From: Mycobacterium sp. Root135 | GTDB lineage: Bacteria; Actinomycetota; Actinomycetes; Mycobacteriales; Mycobacteriaceae | Length of the DNA: 64,000 bases | Assembly (NCBI RefSeq): GCF_001426545.1 | Contig: NZ_LMEZ01000007.1 | Span: 705,393-769,392 of the forward strand | Reading direction: 5' to 3' | Part shown: piece by piece, positions 34,701 to 43,232 of the stretch | How positions within the stretch are numbered: position 1 is the stretch's first letter | How the letters are laid out: every line of letters begins with the position of its first letter | The notes under the pieces: generated by a model | Told to the model about the DNA's origin: nothing | Databases searched by the model: none | What the model saw: only the letters and a program-made list of their open reading frames with translations | Program-made: the position numbers and the translations under genes

Positions 34701-36109
34701 CGAAGAGCGAGGCAATCGCAATCACCGTGGCCGACGGATACGGCGGCACGTCAACCTTCACCCTGACCGCACCCATCACGCCGTATCCCGCGGGTAACCG
34801 CCCCCCGGTGACCGGCGTGGCGACCGTGTCGAGTTCGTCGTCCGCGATCGGAACCGTGACGGGCACGGTCACTGCGACCGACCCCGACGGCGATGCGCTG
34901 ACCTTCACGATCACCACGGGACCGACGAAGGGGGCCGTCAAGCTCGACGCCGCCACGGGCACGTACACCTACACACCCACGGTCGACGCCCGCTACACCG
35001 CCCTGGTGACGCCCGGCGTCGACACCGACGTGTTCACCGTGACGGTCAGGGACGCGGTGGGGGCGTCGACGACCACCACGGTGTCGCTGACGATCGTGCC
35101 GCCCGCGGCGAACGCCGTCGACCAGCGCGCGACCAGCGTCGCCATCCACGTGCCGGAGCTGCTGTTCTATTCGCAGGCCGAAATCGACACGGCGCTCGAT
35201 GCGCTGCAGTCCGTCGGCATCACCGACATCCGCGTCCTGGTGCCCTGGGCGGCCGTCGAGCCCGTACCGGGGTGGGGTGACTGGAGCGCAGTTGACCGTG
35301 TGATCAACAGCGCGGCCGCGCGGAACATCAAGGTGCTCGCGGTGCTGAACTCGACGCCGACCTGGGCGGCCGTGGAGAACACGTGGCCGTTGGCCGGAAT
35401 GCCCAAGGACAACGCCCAATTCGCCGCCTTCGCCGGCCTCGCCGCGGCGCGCTACAAGGGCAAGGTGACGGCGTGGGAGGTGTGGAACGAGCCGAACGGC
35501 GTCAACTTCTGGCAGCCCGGACCCAACGCCGCCCAATACACCGCACTACTAAAGGCGGCCTACCCGGCCATCAAGGCCGCAGACCCCAACGCCGTCGTGG
35601 TCGCGGCGTCGGTCGGCTCCGTGATCGACTGGGGCGACATCACGGTGAACCCCGTGCGGTTCGTCTCGGAGATGTACGCAGCCGGAGCAGCCGGCTACTT
35701 CGACGCACTGTCGTTCCACCCGTACCAGTACACGACCCCGTTCACCCAGGGCGGTTACCTCTACGAGTCGCCCCTCAACCAGGCCAACCGGATCTACGCC
35801 CTGATGGTCGCCAACGGGGACGGCAACAAGAAGATCTGGGCGACGGAGTACGGGGAGCCGTCCTCTGTAGTCGACGACGTCAACCAGGCCGCGTATCTGG
35901 GTGACTTCCTGCGTGGCTGGCGCACCCTGTCCTTCGCCGGTCCGACGTTCATCCACAATCTGGTCGACAAGGCCGACGGCGACCCGGTCGAGGGGTCGTT
36001 CGGTCTCTTTCACCCGGACTGGACGCCAAAGCCGGCCGCCTCGACCGTGGTGACAGTGATCGCCGAGAACGACGCCATCGAGGCCGCCAAGAACGCAAGG
36101 GTGCTGTAA
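31769..36109 (+). CDS. Secreted Ig-like/beta-propeller/glycoside hydrolase protein, paralogue 1
   Basis: 1,446 residues. Signal peptide of mycobacterial type (FVGRVGALAVALGVGTAIAT, cleavage after AWA at 32). A Thr/Ala/Pro-rich linker to about 290 contains VAPGVTVSHSGGALTST and, near 255, WAESPLAWMFLAAARREVG. An Ig-like/VCBS repeat follows at 298-390, a YncE-type seven-blade propeller at 393-691 (AYVTNRDAGTITVIDT, DGTRLYVSSS), then four more Ig-like repeats at 698-1115, each with an Asp-rich turn such as TDPDGD and a FTYTPT strand. The C-terminal TIM barrel (1116-1446) has the clan GH-A pair: acid/base E1241 in WNEPN and nucleophile E1360 in WATEYGEPS. The closest type is the GH39/PslG group; the substrate is unknown. 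No cell-wall anchor is visible. The protein is likely exported and acts on an exopolysaccharide or envelope glycan (inference). Confidence 0.88.
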   Translation: MQYSKFVGRVGALAVALGVGTAIATPAGVAWASPDLSGDTTASTNQATGTAPDDTAGAAAAPKTATSAAPAANIGPKAPAAPTIGHGEGPGSATAVEVAPGVTVSHSGGALTSTQGSASAGQGAEAGEADLEEVTRPSGATTPSAAAPSTGSRGISTPAPTSKPSSSLAATTTSGRSRSAAPAATLPSAPQPSAPAASSTIAPVALTAAHTPSPVAAAAPVQNVISTVLSNVVGTALNAWLTTLQRGWAESPLAWMFLAAARREVGTAALTEPAPATMRLAATQVVGAVVVNKPPTAQATFSTPNPITGVVTGTVVATDPEGKKPTIVLTAKPTLGTLVFNATTATFTYTPTTAQRFLAGTTPQVDTISMTVTVSDGVNKAPTQMAIPISEVPLGVRTDVAGGAGAGAVAATNTRAYVTNRDAGTITVIDTVSSKVVGTWTIGGAPDGVAVKQDGTRLYVSSSTGNTLKVLDTATGTVKATIAVAKPTAITLSPTGASVYVTSYSTAKVLRIATSTNTIATTTTMPTGYRPTAIAASPDNARLYVTTDTPTGGTAVLTFAPTATTASVVTRLASKATALTVSPNNARLYVGTEDGTVSVISTGTRAVLGVFSTGGLPTASVAVSADGTTLLVTDAAGRVGAFDASTGATLNAIATRPSTDVSQRGGATLSTDRTELYVSDPVAGVVHVISLRSPNGIPVATPTRGTPNAITGAIAGTVGASDPNGDPLTYAVSALPTKGTVVVNTNGTFTYTPTAAARHAASTVGAPASVTTDAFTVTVSDGMRGVLTTTIAVVVSPTNVAPTVTTTVGVPNGTTGVVTGIVKGTDGDNDVLSYAVTSAPTRGSVTLTAAGAFTYTPTAVARHAAQRIGATTTEKQDTFTVAVSDGHGGVGIKTVTVSVSPVNATPTGGTATVTQTNSTTGTVTGVLTAVDLDGDTLTFTSATPQKGTLSVGANGSFTYTPTTAARDAASATNATAAAKSEAIAITVADGYGGTSTFTLTAPITPYPAGNRPPVTGVATVSSSSSAIGTVTGTVTATDPDGDALTFTITTGPTKGAVKLDAATGTYTYTPTVDARYTALVTPGVDTDVFTVTVRDAVGASTTTTVSLTIVPPAANAVDQRATSVAIHVPELLFYSQAEIDTALDALQSVGITDIRVLVPWAAVEPVPGWGDWSAVDRVINSAAARNIKVLAVLNSTPTWAAVENTWPLAGMPKDNAQFAAFAGLAAARYKGKVTAWEVWNEPNGVNFWQPGPNAAQYTALLKAAYPAIKAADPNAVVVAASVGSVIDWGDITVNPVRFVSEMYAAGAAGYFDALSFHPYQYTTPFTQGGYLYESPLNQANRIYALMVANGDGNKKIWATEYGEPSSVVDDVNQAAYLGDFLRGWRTLSFAGPTFIHNLVDKADGDPVEGSFGLFHPDWTPKPAASTVVTVIAENDAIEAAKNARVL

Positions 36110-36485
36110 ACCCTCAGCGGGTCGTCAGACGTCGCCCGGTGGCCAAACTTTCATCGGCACGCCCAGGGCGCGAAGCCGTTTGACGTGAGTCCCCTTGCGA
36201 CGGCGCGTCTGCCGCGTTAGCCGGCACGGCCCTCGTAATTTACGGTGATCTTGATAAAGCCGTCTAGCTAATTTCAGTGGATACCTGCAGGAAAGTCTTT
36301 ACAAGCCTGCTGAACTGGCATAAGTATGTTCTCAGGTATTCTTAGCAAACATTGTACCTACGTATGCAGCAACGGTCACAACGCGGTAAACTAACGACGA
36401 CGTCAAACCTTTTCAATTCATAAAGCTGACCTACGGCCCGTAATGGTCGCAGGCCGATGATTGCTGACATTTGGGGTCTCGTAGC
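36110..36485. promoter_or_regulatory. AT-rich region between the two giant genes
   Basis: 376 bases without an intact gene. 36124-36134 repeats the first 11 bases of the nfo remnant. On the minus strand bases about 36125-36197 read as a possible decayed gene end (KRLRALGVPMKVWPPGDV plus stop), which I could not identify. From about 36230 the sequence is strongly AT-rich and probably contains the promoter of the second gene. GGGG 9 bases before the ATG may bind the ribosome. Confidence 0.45.
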
Positions 36486-39400
36486 ATGAAGAACAGTAGT
36501 TACGTCGGGCGAATCGGCGCCTTGGCAGTTGCCCTGGGGATTGGGTCGGCCATCGCTGCCCCGGCGGGCATTGCGTGGGCCGACTCGGAAACGGCGAGCG
36601 ACAGCCCCGACAAATCGACGCCCGCAAGCAGCAACGGCACGCCCGACACCACCGGGCCGTCGGGGGTCGAGACCTCCCCGAACCCGACCAACAATCCCCC
36701 GGCGACGTCACCGCCCGTAAGCCCGTCTGGCCCCACCACCCCTTCGGGCAGCGGAACCGGGACCTCGAACACCGTCGACGTCGCGCCGGGAGTGACGGTG
36801 TCCTCCTCTGGCGGCGCGCACACCTCCACATACGGAAACAAGTCCGCAGACGACGCGAAGTCGAAATCGGGCACCAAGACCCGAACCAAACCGGCCACGT
36901 CCACATCGGCGCAGACCACCCGCCTCACCAAGACGGTCGACGACGTGGCGACGTCGATGCAGACGGAGACGCAAACCGCCAAGACCCCGGTCGCCACCGC
37001 CGCACCGGCCATGCAAGTCACGACGGCACCCGCGGTGGCAGCACCGCCGGTCATGGTGAGTCCGGTCCAAGCGGTCATCACGTCGGCCCTCCACAATGCC
37101 GTCGGGGTCGCGCTGTCGTCGTTCTTGAAGGCCCTGGAGCGCGGTGTCGCCGAGTCACCGCTGTCATGGATGCTCCTCGCCGCCGCTCGCCGCGAAGTGG
37201 GTGTGACCACGACCGCGGCCACCGAGGCAAAGACGGCGCAAACCGCCATCACCCTGGCGGCGACCGCAGTCAACGCGCCCCCCACCGGCCAAGCGGTGTT
37301 CGGCACCCCCAATCCGACCACCGGCGCGATCACGGGCCAGCTCGTCGGCACGGACGACCAGGGCAAGAAGGTCACCTTCGCGGTGACGGGCAAGCCCACC
37401 ACCGGAACCCTGGTGTACAACACAAAAACCGCGTCCTTCACCTACACCCCGACGACGGCTCAGCGGGTACTTGCCGCCCTGACGACGACGGTCGACACCA
37501 TCGCCATGACGGTCACCGCCTCCGACGGCGTCAACAAGGTGGCCCTCCAGATCGACATCCCCATCGGAGCCGTTCCGCTGGCCGTGCGCACCGACGTGCC
37601 GGCGGGAGGGGGAGGCGCCGCCGCCGCCACGAATACGCGCGCGTACGTCACGAACCGCGGCGCAGGCACCGTCACGGTGTTCGACACCGTGACCGGCACC
37701 GTGGTGGGCACCTTCGCCGCAGGCGCAGAACCCGACGGCGTCGCGGTCAAGCCAGACGGCACCAGGCTCTACGTGTCGAGCTCGACCAAGAACACCGTCA
37801 CCGTCATCGACACCGCCACCGGTCTGGTGAAGGCGTCCATCGCCGTGAACGCGCCCACCGCCATAACGGTCAGCCCGAGCGGGGGCTCGGTCTTCGTCAC
37901 CAACGACGCCAACGGCACCGTGACGCGTATCAGCACCTCTACCAACAAGATTGCCACCGTCACGAAGCTGCCCGTCGGCTCACGCCCGACCGAGGTGGTC
38001 GTCAGCCCCGACTCGAAGTACGTCTACGTCACCGCCACGAGTGCCACCGGCACCTCCACGGTGCTGATGTTCGCCCCCACCTCGACGACCGCGACCAAGA
38101 TCGCCGAATTGTCCGGCCCCGCAACGGGTGTGGTGGTCAGTGCGGACAACGCCAAGATCTTCGTGAGCCAATCCGACGGCATTGTCACCGTGATCGACGC
38201 GAAGACGCGAGCCGTCGTGAAGTCCATTCAAACCGGTGGCGTCGCCACGGGGCTGGCGGTCACCAGGGACGGAAGCACCGTTCTGGTGACCGACGACGCC
38301 GGTCGCGTAAGGGCATTCGGCGTAGTAAGCGGACAACTGCTCAGCGAAGTGAGCACCCGCCCGTCGACCACTCCCCTGTCCCAAGCACCGGCGACGATCA
38401 TCAGCCCGGACGGCACCGAGCTGTACGTGACGGATTACGACGCGGGCACGGTTCACGTTGTCTCGCTGACACCGCCAAACGCACGGCCGACGGCGGGAAC
38501 CCCGACCACGGGAACGCCGAGTTCGTCGACGGGAGCGACCACCGGAACCATCGGGGTGACCGACCCCGACGGAGACCCGTTGAGCTACGTCGTGTCCGGG
38601 GCGCCGGGCAAGGGCAAGGTCGTCGTCAACGCGAACGGCACCTTCACTTACACGCCGACCGCAGCGGCCAGGCATGCCGCCTCGACACTGGGCGCACCAT
38701 CCGCCGTCACCACCGACTCCTTCACCGTGACGGTGTACGACGGCAGACGAGGCTTCGTCACCACGACGATCACCGTCGCGATCAGCCCGACCAACAAGGT
38801 GCCAACCGTCAAGAAGACCGTCGGCAGTCCGAATGCCGCAGGCGTCGTCACGGGCAGCGTCAAGGGAACCGATCCCGACAAGGACGCCGTCACCTACTCA
38901 CAGGCGAGTGGTCCCACCAAGGGCGTCGTGACGATAACGGGGACAGGCGCTTTCACCTACACGCCGACGGCCGAAGCACGCCACGCCGCGATGAAGATCG
39001 GTGCCACTGCCGCAGACAAGAAGGACACGTTCACCGTCGCGGTGGCCGACGGGCACGGCGGCGTCGTCAACGTCGTGGTGAGCGTGACGATCAAGCCTGC
39101 GAACGTCGCCCCCACCGGCGGCGGCAGCACCGGGGTTCAGATTGATCCGCGCACCGGGGTCGTCACCGGGACGATCCCGACCGTCGACGCCGACGGGGAT
39201 TCGCTGACGTACAAGGTCACCGGCCCCAAGAAGGGGACCATCGTCGTCCGGCCCGACGGCACGTTCACTTACACGCCGACGACGGCGGCACGCGATGCCG
39301 CCTCCGCCGCCAACGCGTCCGCGGCGACGAAGTCGGAGGCCATCGCCATCACTGTGACCGACGGATACGGCGGCACCGCGAAGCTGACTCTCACCGTCCC

Positions 39401-40736
39401 GATCGAGCCGTATCCCCCTGGCAACCGGCCGCCGTCAACCGGTCACGTGGTCGTCACGAGCACGTCCTCGGCGCTCGGCACCGTCACTGGCACGGTGACG
39501 TCCGTCGATCCCGAAGGCGACCCGGTCAAGTACACGGTGACCGGCGGACCGACCAAGGGCGTGGTGAAGATCGACCCCCTCACGGGCGCCTTCACCTACA
39601 CCCCGAGCGTGGACTCCCGCTACACCGCGCTGGTCACCCCCGGCGAGGACGTGGACAAGTTCACCGTCACCGTCAGCGACGGCTTGGGTGGCCTGACGAC
39701 GACCACGGTGTCCGTCACCGTCGTACCGCCGTCTGCGATTGCAGTGGATCAGCGGCCGACGGGCATTGCCGTCCACGCTCCCGACATGCTGTTCTACACC
39801 CAAGCCCAGATCAACGACGCGTTCGACGCGTTGAAGGCCAACGGGATCGACACTGTCAGGGTTCTCATCCCGTGGGCTGCGATCGAAACGTTCCCGGGCG
39901 TCTACAGCTGGACCGCCATGGACCGCGTGGTGAACTCTGCGGCGCTGCGCGGCATCAAGGTGCTCGGCGTGCTCAACTCGACGCCGTTGTGGGCGGCCGC
40001 GCCGAACACGCTTCCGCTCGCCGGAATGCCCAAGGACAACGCGCAATTCGCGAAGTTCGCGAAGGCCGTCGCCACTCGGTACAAGGGCAAGGTCGGCAGC
40101 TACGAGGTGTGGAACGAGCCCAACGGAATTCAGTTCTGGCAGCCGTCGCCCAACGCGGCGCAATACACCGAGCTGCTCAAGGCTGCCTACACGGCGATCA
40201 AGTCCGCCGACCCGAACGCGATGGTCGTCGCAGGGGCCGTCGGCGCGGTGGTCGACTTCGGCAACATCGCGGTCAACCCGGTGCGGTTCATCTCCGAGAT
40301 GTACGCCGCCGGCGCGGCGGGCTACTTCGACGCTCTCTCGTTTCACCCGTACCTCTACAACCAGGCGTTCTCCCAGCAGGGGGCGTACCCCGAGTCGCCA
40401 CTCAACCAGGCGAAGCGTATCTACGCCTTGATGGTGGCCAACGGCGACGGTGACAAGAAGATCTGGGCGACGGAGTACGGGCAGCCGTCGTCGCTGGTGT
40501 CCCAGGCAAGCCAGGCGCTGTTCTTGGGCGACTTCCTGAGGACGTGGCGCACCCTGCCGTTCGCGGGGCCCACGTTCATTCACCAGCTGGTCGACACCAA
40601 CGACGCCAGCGCGACCGAAGCGTCGTTCGGCCTGTTCGACGTCAACTGGATCCCGAAGCTTGCGCTCTTCACCGTCAAACTGGTCCTCGCAGAGAACAAG
40701 TTGATCGAGGCTGCGAAGAACGCAACGGGGCTGTAG
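36486..40736 (+). CDS. Secreted Ig-like/beta-propeller/glycoside hydrolase protein, paralogue 2
   Basis: 1,416 residues, same plan as the gene before it: signal peptide (YVGRIGALAVALGIGSAIAA, cleavage after AWA), linker with VAPGVTVSSSGGAHTST and VAESPLSWMLLAAARREVG, one Ig-like repeat, YncE-type propeller (AYVTNRGAGTVTVFDT, DGTRLYVSSSTK), four Ig-like repeats with Asp-rich turns (TDPDGDPL, TDPDKD, VDADGD, VDPEGDP), and a TIM-barrel hydrolase with E1211 in WNEPN and E1330 in WATEYGQPS. The linker differs most (Lys/Thr-rich here) and the catalytic part least. Both copies keep full catalytic pairs, which argues that both are functional. The last residues before the stop, AAKNATGL, match AAKNARVL of the first copy. 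Each has its own AT-rich upstream region, so the two may be expressed under different conditions. Confidence 0.88.
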   Translation: MKNSSYVGRIGALAVALGIGSAIAAPAGIAWADSETASDSPDKSTPASSNGTPDTTGPSGVETSPNPTNNPPATSPPVSPSGPTTPSGSGTGTSNTVDVAPGVTVSSSGGAHTSTYGNKSADDAKSKSGTKTRTKPATSTSAQTTRLTKTVDDVATSMQTETQTAKTPVATAAPAMQVTTAPAVAAPPVMVSPVQAVITSALHNAVGVALSSFLKALERGVAESPLSWMLLAAARREVGVTTTAATEAKTAQTAITLAATAVNAPPTGQAVFGTPNPTTGAITGQLVGTDDQGKKVTFAVTGKPTTGTLVYNTKTASFTYTPTTAQRVLAALTTTVDTIAMTVTASDGVNKVALQIDIPIGAVPLAVRTDVPAGGGGAAAATNTRAYVTNRGAGTVTVFDTVTGTVVGTFAAGAEPDGVAVKPDGTRLYVSSSTKNTVTVIDTATGLVKASIAVNAPTAITVSPSGGSVFVTNDANGTVTRISTSTNKIATVTKLPVGSRPTEVVVSPDSKYVYVTATSATGTSTVLMFAPTSTTATKIAELSGPATGVVVSADNAKIFVSQSDGIVTVIDAKTRAVVKSIQTGGVATGLAVTRDGSTVLVTDDAGRVRAFGVVSGQLLSEVSTRPSTTPLSQAPATIISPDGTELYVTDYDAGTVHVVSLTPPNARPTAGTPTTGTPSSSTGATTGTIGVTDPDGDPLSYVVSGAPGKGKVVVNANGTFTYTPTAAARHAASTLGAPSAVTTDSFTVTVYDGRRGFVTTTITVAISPTNKVPTVKKTVGSPNAAGVVTGSVKGTDPDKDAVTYSQASGPTKGVVTITGTGAFTYTPTAEARHAAMKIGATAADKKDTFTVAVADGHGGVVNVVVSVTIKPANVAPTGGGSTGVQIDPRTGVVTGTIPTVDADGDSLTYKVTGPKKGTIVVRPDGTFTYTPTTAARDAASAANASAATKSEAIAITVTDGYGGTAKLTLTVPIEPYPPGNRPPSTGHVVVTSTSSALGTVTGTVTSVDPEGDPVKYTVTGGPTKGVVKIDPLTGAFTYTPSVDSRYTALVTPGEDVDKFTVTVSDGLGGLTTTTVSVTVVPPSAIAVDQRPTGIAVHAPDMLFYTQAQINDAFDALKANGIDTVRVLIPWAAIETFPGVYSWTAMDRVVNSAALRGIKVLGVLNSTPLWAAAPNTLPLAGMPKDNAQFAKFAKAVATRYKGKVGSYEVWNEPNGIQFWQPSPNAAQYTELLKAAYTAIKSADPNAMVVAGAVGAVVDFGNIAVNPVRFISEMYAAGAAGYFDALSFHPYLYNQAFSQQGAYPESPLNQAKRIYALMVANGDGDKKIWATEYGQPSSLVSQASQALFLGDFLRTWRTLPFAGPTFIHQLVDTNDASATEASFGLFDVNWIPKLALFTVKLVLAENKLIEAAKNATGL

Positions 40737-40745
40737 GCGTTCGGG

Positions 40746-40788
40746 GTCAGACGTTGTCGCGTAGGAACGCGATGTCGTCCTTGCGTCC
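40746..40788 (-). repeat. Right direct repeat (intact nfo 3' end)
   Basis: 43 bases covering the nfo stop and its last 13 codons, matching 31388-31430 at 39 positions in direct orientation. It marks the right edge of the segment that holds the two giant genes. Confidence 0.75.
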
Positions 40789-41496
40789 CTCGTCGGAGGT
40801 CTCGCAGATGACGGGGGCGTCGGCGGCCTTCACCACGGCGACCAGCAGCTGCGGGTCAATCTGGCCGGTGCCGAAGTTGGCGTGTCGGTCGGCGCCCGAA
40901 CCCGCGGCGTCGCGCGAGTCGTTGCAATGCACGAGGTCGATGCGGCCGGTGATGGACTTGATTCGCTCGACGGCGTCGATCAACGCCTCGCCGGCCGCCC
41001 ACGCGTGGCACGTGTCGAGGCAGAAGCCAATTCCCTTGTCGCCGATGTGATCCCACAGCCGGGCGATCGTGTCGAAGTGGCGGGCCATCGCGTGGTCACC
41101 GCCCGCGGTGTTCTCCAGGTACACCGGCACGTCGGTCGTCAGCGAGTCCAGCGCCTTGACCCACCGCTCGAACCCGGCGTCCATGTCATTGTCGTCTGCG
41201 TGCCCGCCGTGGACGATGACGGCCGCGGCGCCGACGTCCGCGGCGGCGTCACACGTGTCCTGCAGGATTTTCCGCGACGGGATGCGCACGCGGTTGTTCG
41301 CCGACGCCACGTTGATCAGATAAGGGGCGTGCACGTAGAGCGGCACGCTCGAAGCACGTAACGCCTCGGCGTCCTCGCGCGGCTTCGGCTTCTTCCAGCT
41401 CTGCGGGTTTCCGAGGAAGAACTGCACCACCTCGGCACCCTCCGCCGCAGCGGAGGCCAAAGGGTCGTCGTCGTGGACATGCGAACCGATCAGCAC
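40747..41496 (-). CDS. nfo: Endonuclease IV (AP endonuclease)
   Basis: 249 residues, TIM-barrel zinc enzyme. Metal-ligand motifs: GSHVHD at the N terminus, VHAPYLINVAS, VIVHGGHADD, VYLENTAGG, FCLDTCHAWAAG, LVHCNDSRDAAGSGADRHAN and VICETSDEG. Cuts the backbone 5' of abasic sites in base-excision repair. GTG start. It lies near fadE8 in M. tuberculosis too (Rv0670 to Rv0672), but here the two giant genes come between. Confidence 0.94.
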   Translation of the reverse strand: MLIGSHVHDDDPLASAAAEGAEVVQFFLGNPQSWKKPKPREDAEALRASSVPLYVHAPYLINVASANNRVRIPSRKILQDTCDAAADVGAAAVIVHGGHADDNDMDAGFERWVKALDSLTTDVPVYLENTAGGDHAMARHFDTIARLWDHIGDKGIGFCLDTCHAWAAGEALIDAVERIKSITGRIDLVHCNDSRDAAGSGADRHANFGTGQIDPQLLVAVVKAADAPVICETSDEGRKDDIAFLRDNV

Positions 41497-41526
41497 GCGG
41501 CCAGTCTAGGTCGGCCGTCCGACAGC

Positions 41527-42459
41527 TCAGGTCAGAGGTGTGTCGGCCCTGGCCGGGCCGATGTGCACCGACCGGCGGGGGTCCGGCACCCCGAGCAGCG
41601 TGCCGTCGTGTTCGACGGCAGTTGCCCCGAAGCGCAGCGCACTGGCCAGGGCCTCGACTCCACCGCCGGGCTCGGCAAGGTAGCCGGCCAGGAACGCGTC
41701 CCCCGCCCCGACGGTGTTGACGACGCGCCGGACCGGGGCGACGCCGTGCAGCGCCTCGGGAAGGTGGGCGTCGACCAGCAGGGCTCCGGCGCCACCGAGG
41801 CTCACCAACACGGCGTCGACGCCGCGACCGAGCAGCGTGCGCGCGGCCGCCTCGACGTCGCCGACGGTGCGCAACTCGACGCCGAGCACCTCGGCGAGCT
41901 CGTCGGCGTTCGGCTTGACCAGATGCGGCAACCCGTCCCGGTCGTTGTCCAGCACCGCTGCCAGCACGGGGCCGGACGCGTCGACCGCCACCCATCGGCC
42001 CGCCGCGCGCGCCTCGGCGACCGCCCGGGCCAGCCGGCTCGGGGCGAATCCGGCGGGCAGACTGCCCGCCCACAACACCCGGTCGCCGGAGCGCGCCGCG
42101 GCACACAGCGCGTCGACCTCGTCGTCGGACAGCGCGGGGCCGGGCTCGTTGACCTTGGTGCTGCGGCCGTCGGCTTCGACGAGAGAGACGTTGCTGCGGA
42201 CGTCGCCCGCGATCGGCACGCCGACTATGTCCAATCCCAATTGCTCCAGGGCAGAGCGCATTTCACGTCCCACGCTGCCGCCGACGGGAAGCACGGCGCG
42301 CACCTCGACACCGACCCCGTGCAAGGCCAGGGCGACGTTGACGCCCTTGCCGCTGGGTTCGGTCATGGTGGCGGTGGCGCGGTTGACGGCTCCGGGTTCG
42401 AGCCGTGGAAGATGCAGTGTGCGATCGAGGCTCGGGTTGGGAGTGACGGTCACGATCAT
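41527..42459 (-). CDS. PfkB-family sugar kinase (1-phosphofructokinase/tagatose-6-P kinase type)
   Basis: 310 residues, ribokinase fold. Starts MIVTVTPNPSLDRTLHL, the sequence head of FruK/LacC enzymes, with GKGVNVALAL, and the C-terminal PfkB signature NTVGAGDAFLAGYLA containing the catalytic Asp. It phosphorylates a ketohexose monophosphate to the bisphosphate. The ATG overlaps the DeoR stop (ATGA). It sits in a set with an FGGY kinase and a class II aldolase, so the product is likely a ketose 1,6-bisphosphate that feeds the aldolase (inference). Confidence 0.87.
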   Translation of the reverse strand: MIVTVTPNPSLDRTLHLPRLEPGAVNRATATMTEPSGKGVNVALALHGVGVEVRAVLPVGGSVGREMRSALEQLGLDIVGVPIAGDVRSNVSLVEADGRSTKVNEPGPALSDDEVDALCAAARSGDRVLWAGSLPAGFAPSRLARAVAEARAAGRWVAVDASGPVLAAVLDNDRDGLPHLVKPNADELAEVLGVELRTVGDVEAAARTLLGRGVDAVLVSLGGAGALLVDAHLPEALHGVAPVRRVVNTVGAGDAFLAGYLAEPGGGVEALASALRFGATAVEHDGTLLGVPDPRRSVHIGPARADTPLT

Positions 42460-43232
42460 CGGTCGGCGGCCACCTCGACGGTGACTCCGGCCGCCCGCAG
42501 CCGTTTACGGTGCGCGGCGGTCGCCTCGGCGTCGGTGATCAACACGTCGACGTCGTCGAGAGTGGCGTGCCTGGCGTGACTCACGCGTCCGAACTTGCTG
42601 GAGTCGACCAGGAAGACCCGCTGCCTGGCTGCGGCCAGCATCTGGTGTTTGACGTCGGCTTCGTCGGCGTCGGGGGTGGTGAGGCCGCGGTCGAACGACA
42701 GTGCGTTGGTGCCGAGGAACGCGACGTCGACGTTGACTCCTGCCAGCGCCTGGCCGGTGAGCAGGCCGACGGAGGCCATCGTCGCCGGTCGGATTCGGCC
42801 ACCGAGTGCCACCACGTCGATCCCCCGTTCGTGCAGGGCCGCGCCGACGGGCCAGGAGTTGGTGTAGACGACGAGTCCGCGGTCGGCGGGCAGCATCTCG
42901 GCCAGCCGCAGGGTCGTGGAGCCCGCGTCGAGTAGCAGTGAACCGCCGTCGGGGACGAACCGCAGCGCCCGACGGGCGATCGACGACTTCTGGGCCAGGC
43001 GTACGTCGCGGTCGGCGACGTGTGCTTCGGCGCGGCTGGGCTCGCACGGCACGGCGCCGCCGTGAACCCGACGCAGGAGGCCGCGCTCTTCGAGGAGGGC
43101 GAGGTCTTTGCGGACACTTTCGGCGCTGACGTCGAATCGCTCTGCCAGCCGGGCACTTTCGACGCGCCGATCAGCGGCGAGCAGCCGTAGCACCTCGGCG
43201 TGGCGTTCGTCGGCGAACCACGTCCTGCTCAT
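42456..43232 (-). CDS. DeoR/GlpR-type sugar-phosphate regulator
   Basis: 258 residues. N-terminal winged helix (ERHAEVLRLLAADRRVESAR, then ERFDVSAESVRKDLALLEER with the DeoR signature) and the sugar-phosphate sensing domain with LLLDAGSTTLRLAE and VFLVDSSKFGR. Likely repressor of this kinase/aldolase set, released by a phosphorylated sugar. Both ends overlap neighbours as ATGA, so FGGY kinase, regulator and PfkB kinase form one translation-coupled unit. Confidence 0.88.
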   Translation of the reverse strand: MSRTWFADERHAEVLRLLAADRRVESARLAERFDVSAESVRKDLALLEERGLLRRVHGGAVPCEPSRAEAHVADRDVRLAQKSSIARRALRFVPDGGSLLLDAGSTTLRLAEMLPADRGLVVYTNSWPVGAALHERGIDVVALGGRIRPATMASVGLLTGQALAGVNVDVAFLGTNALSFDRGLTTPDADEADVKHQMLAAARQRVFLVDSSKFGRVSHARHATLDDVDVLITDAEATAAHRKRLRAAGVTVEVAADR

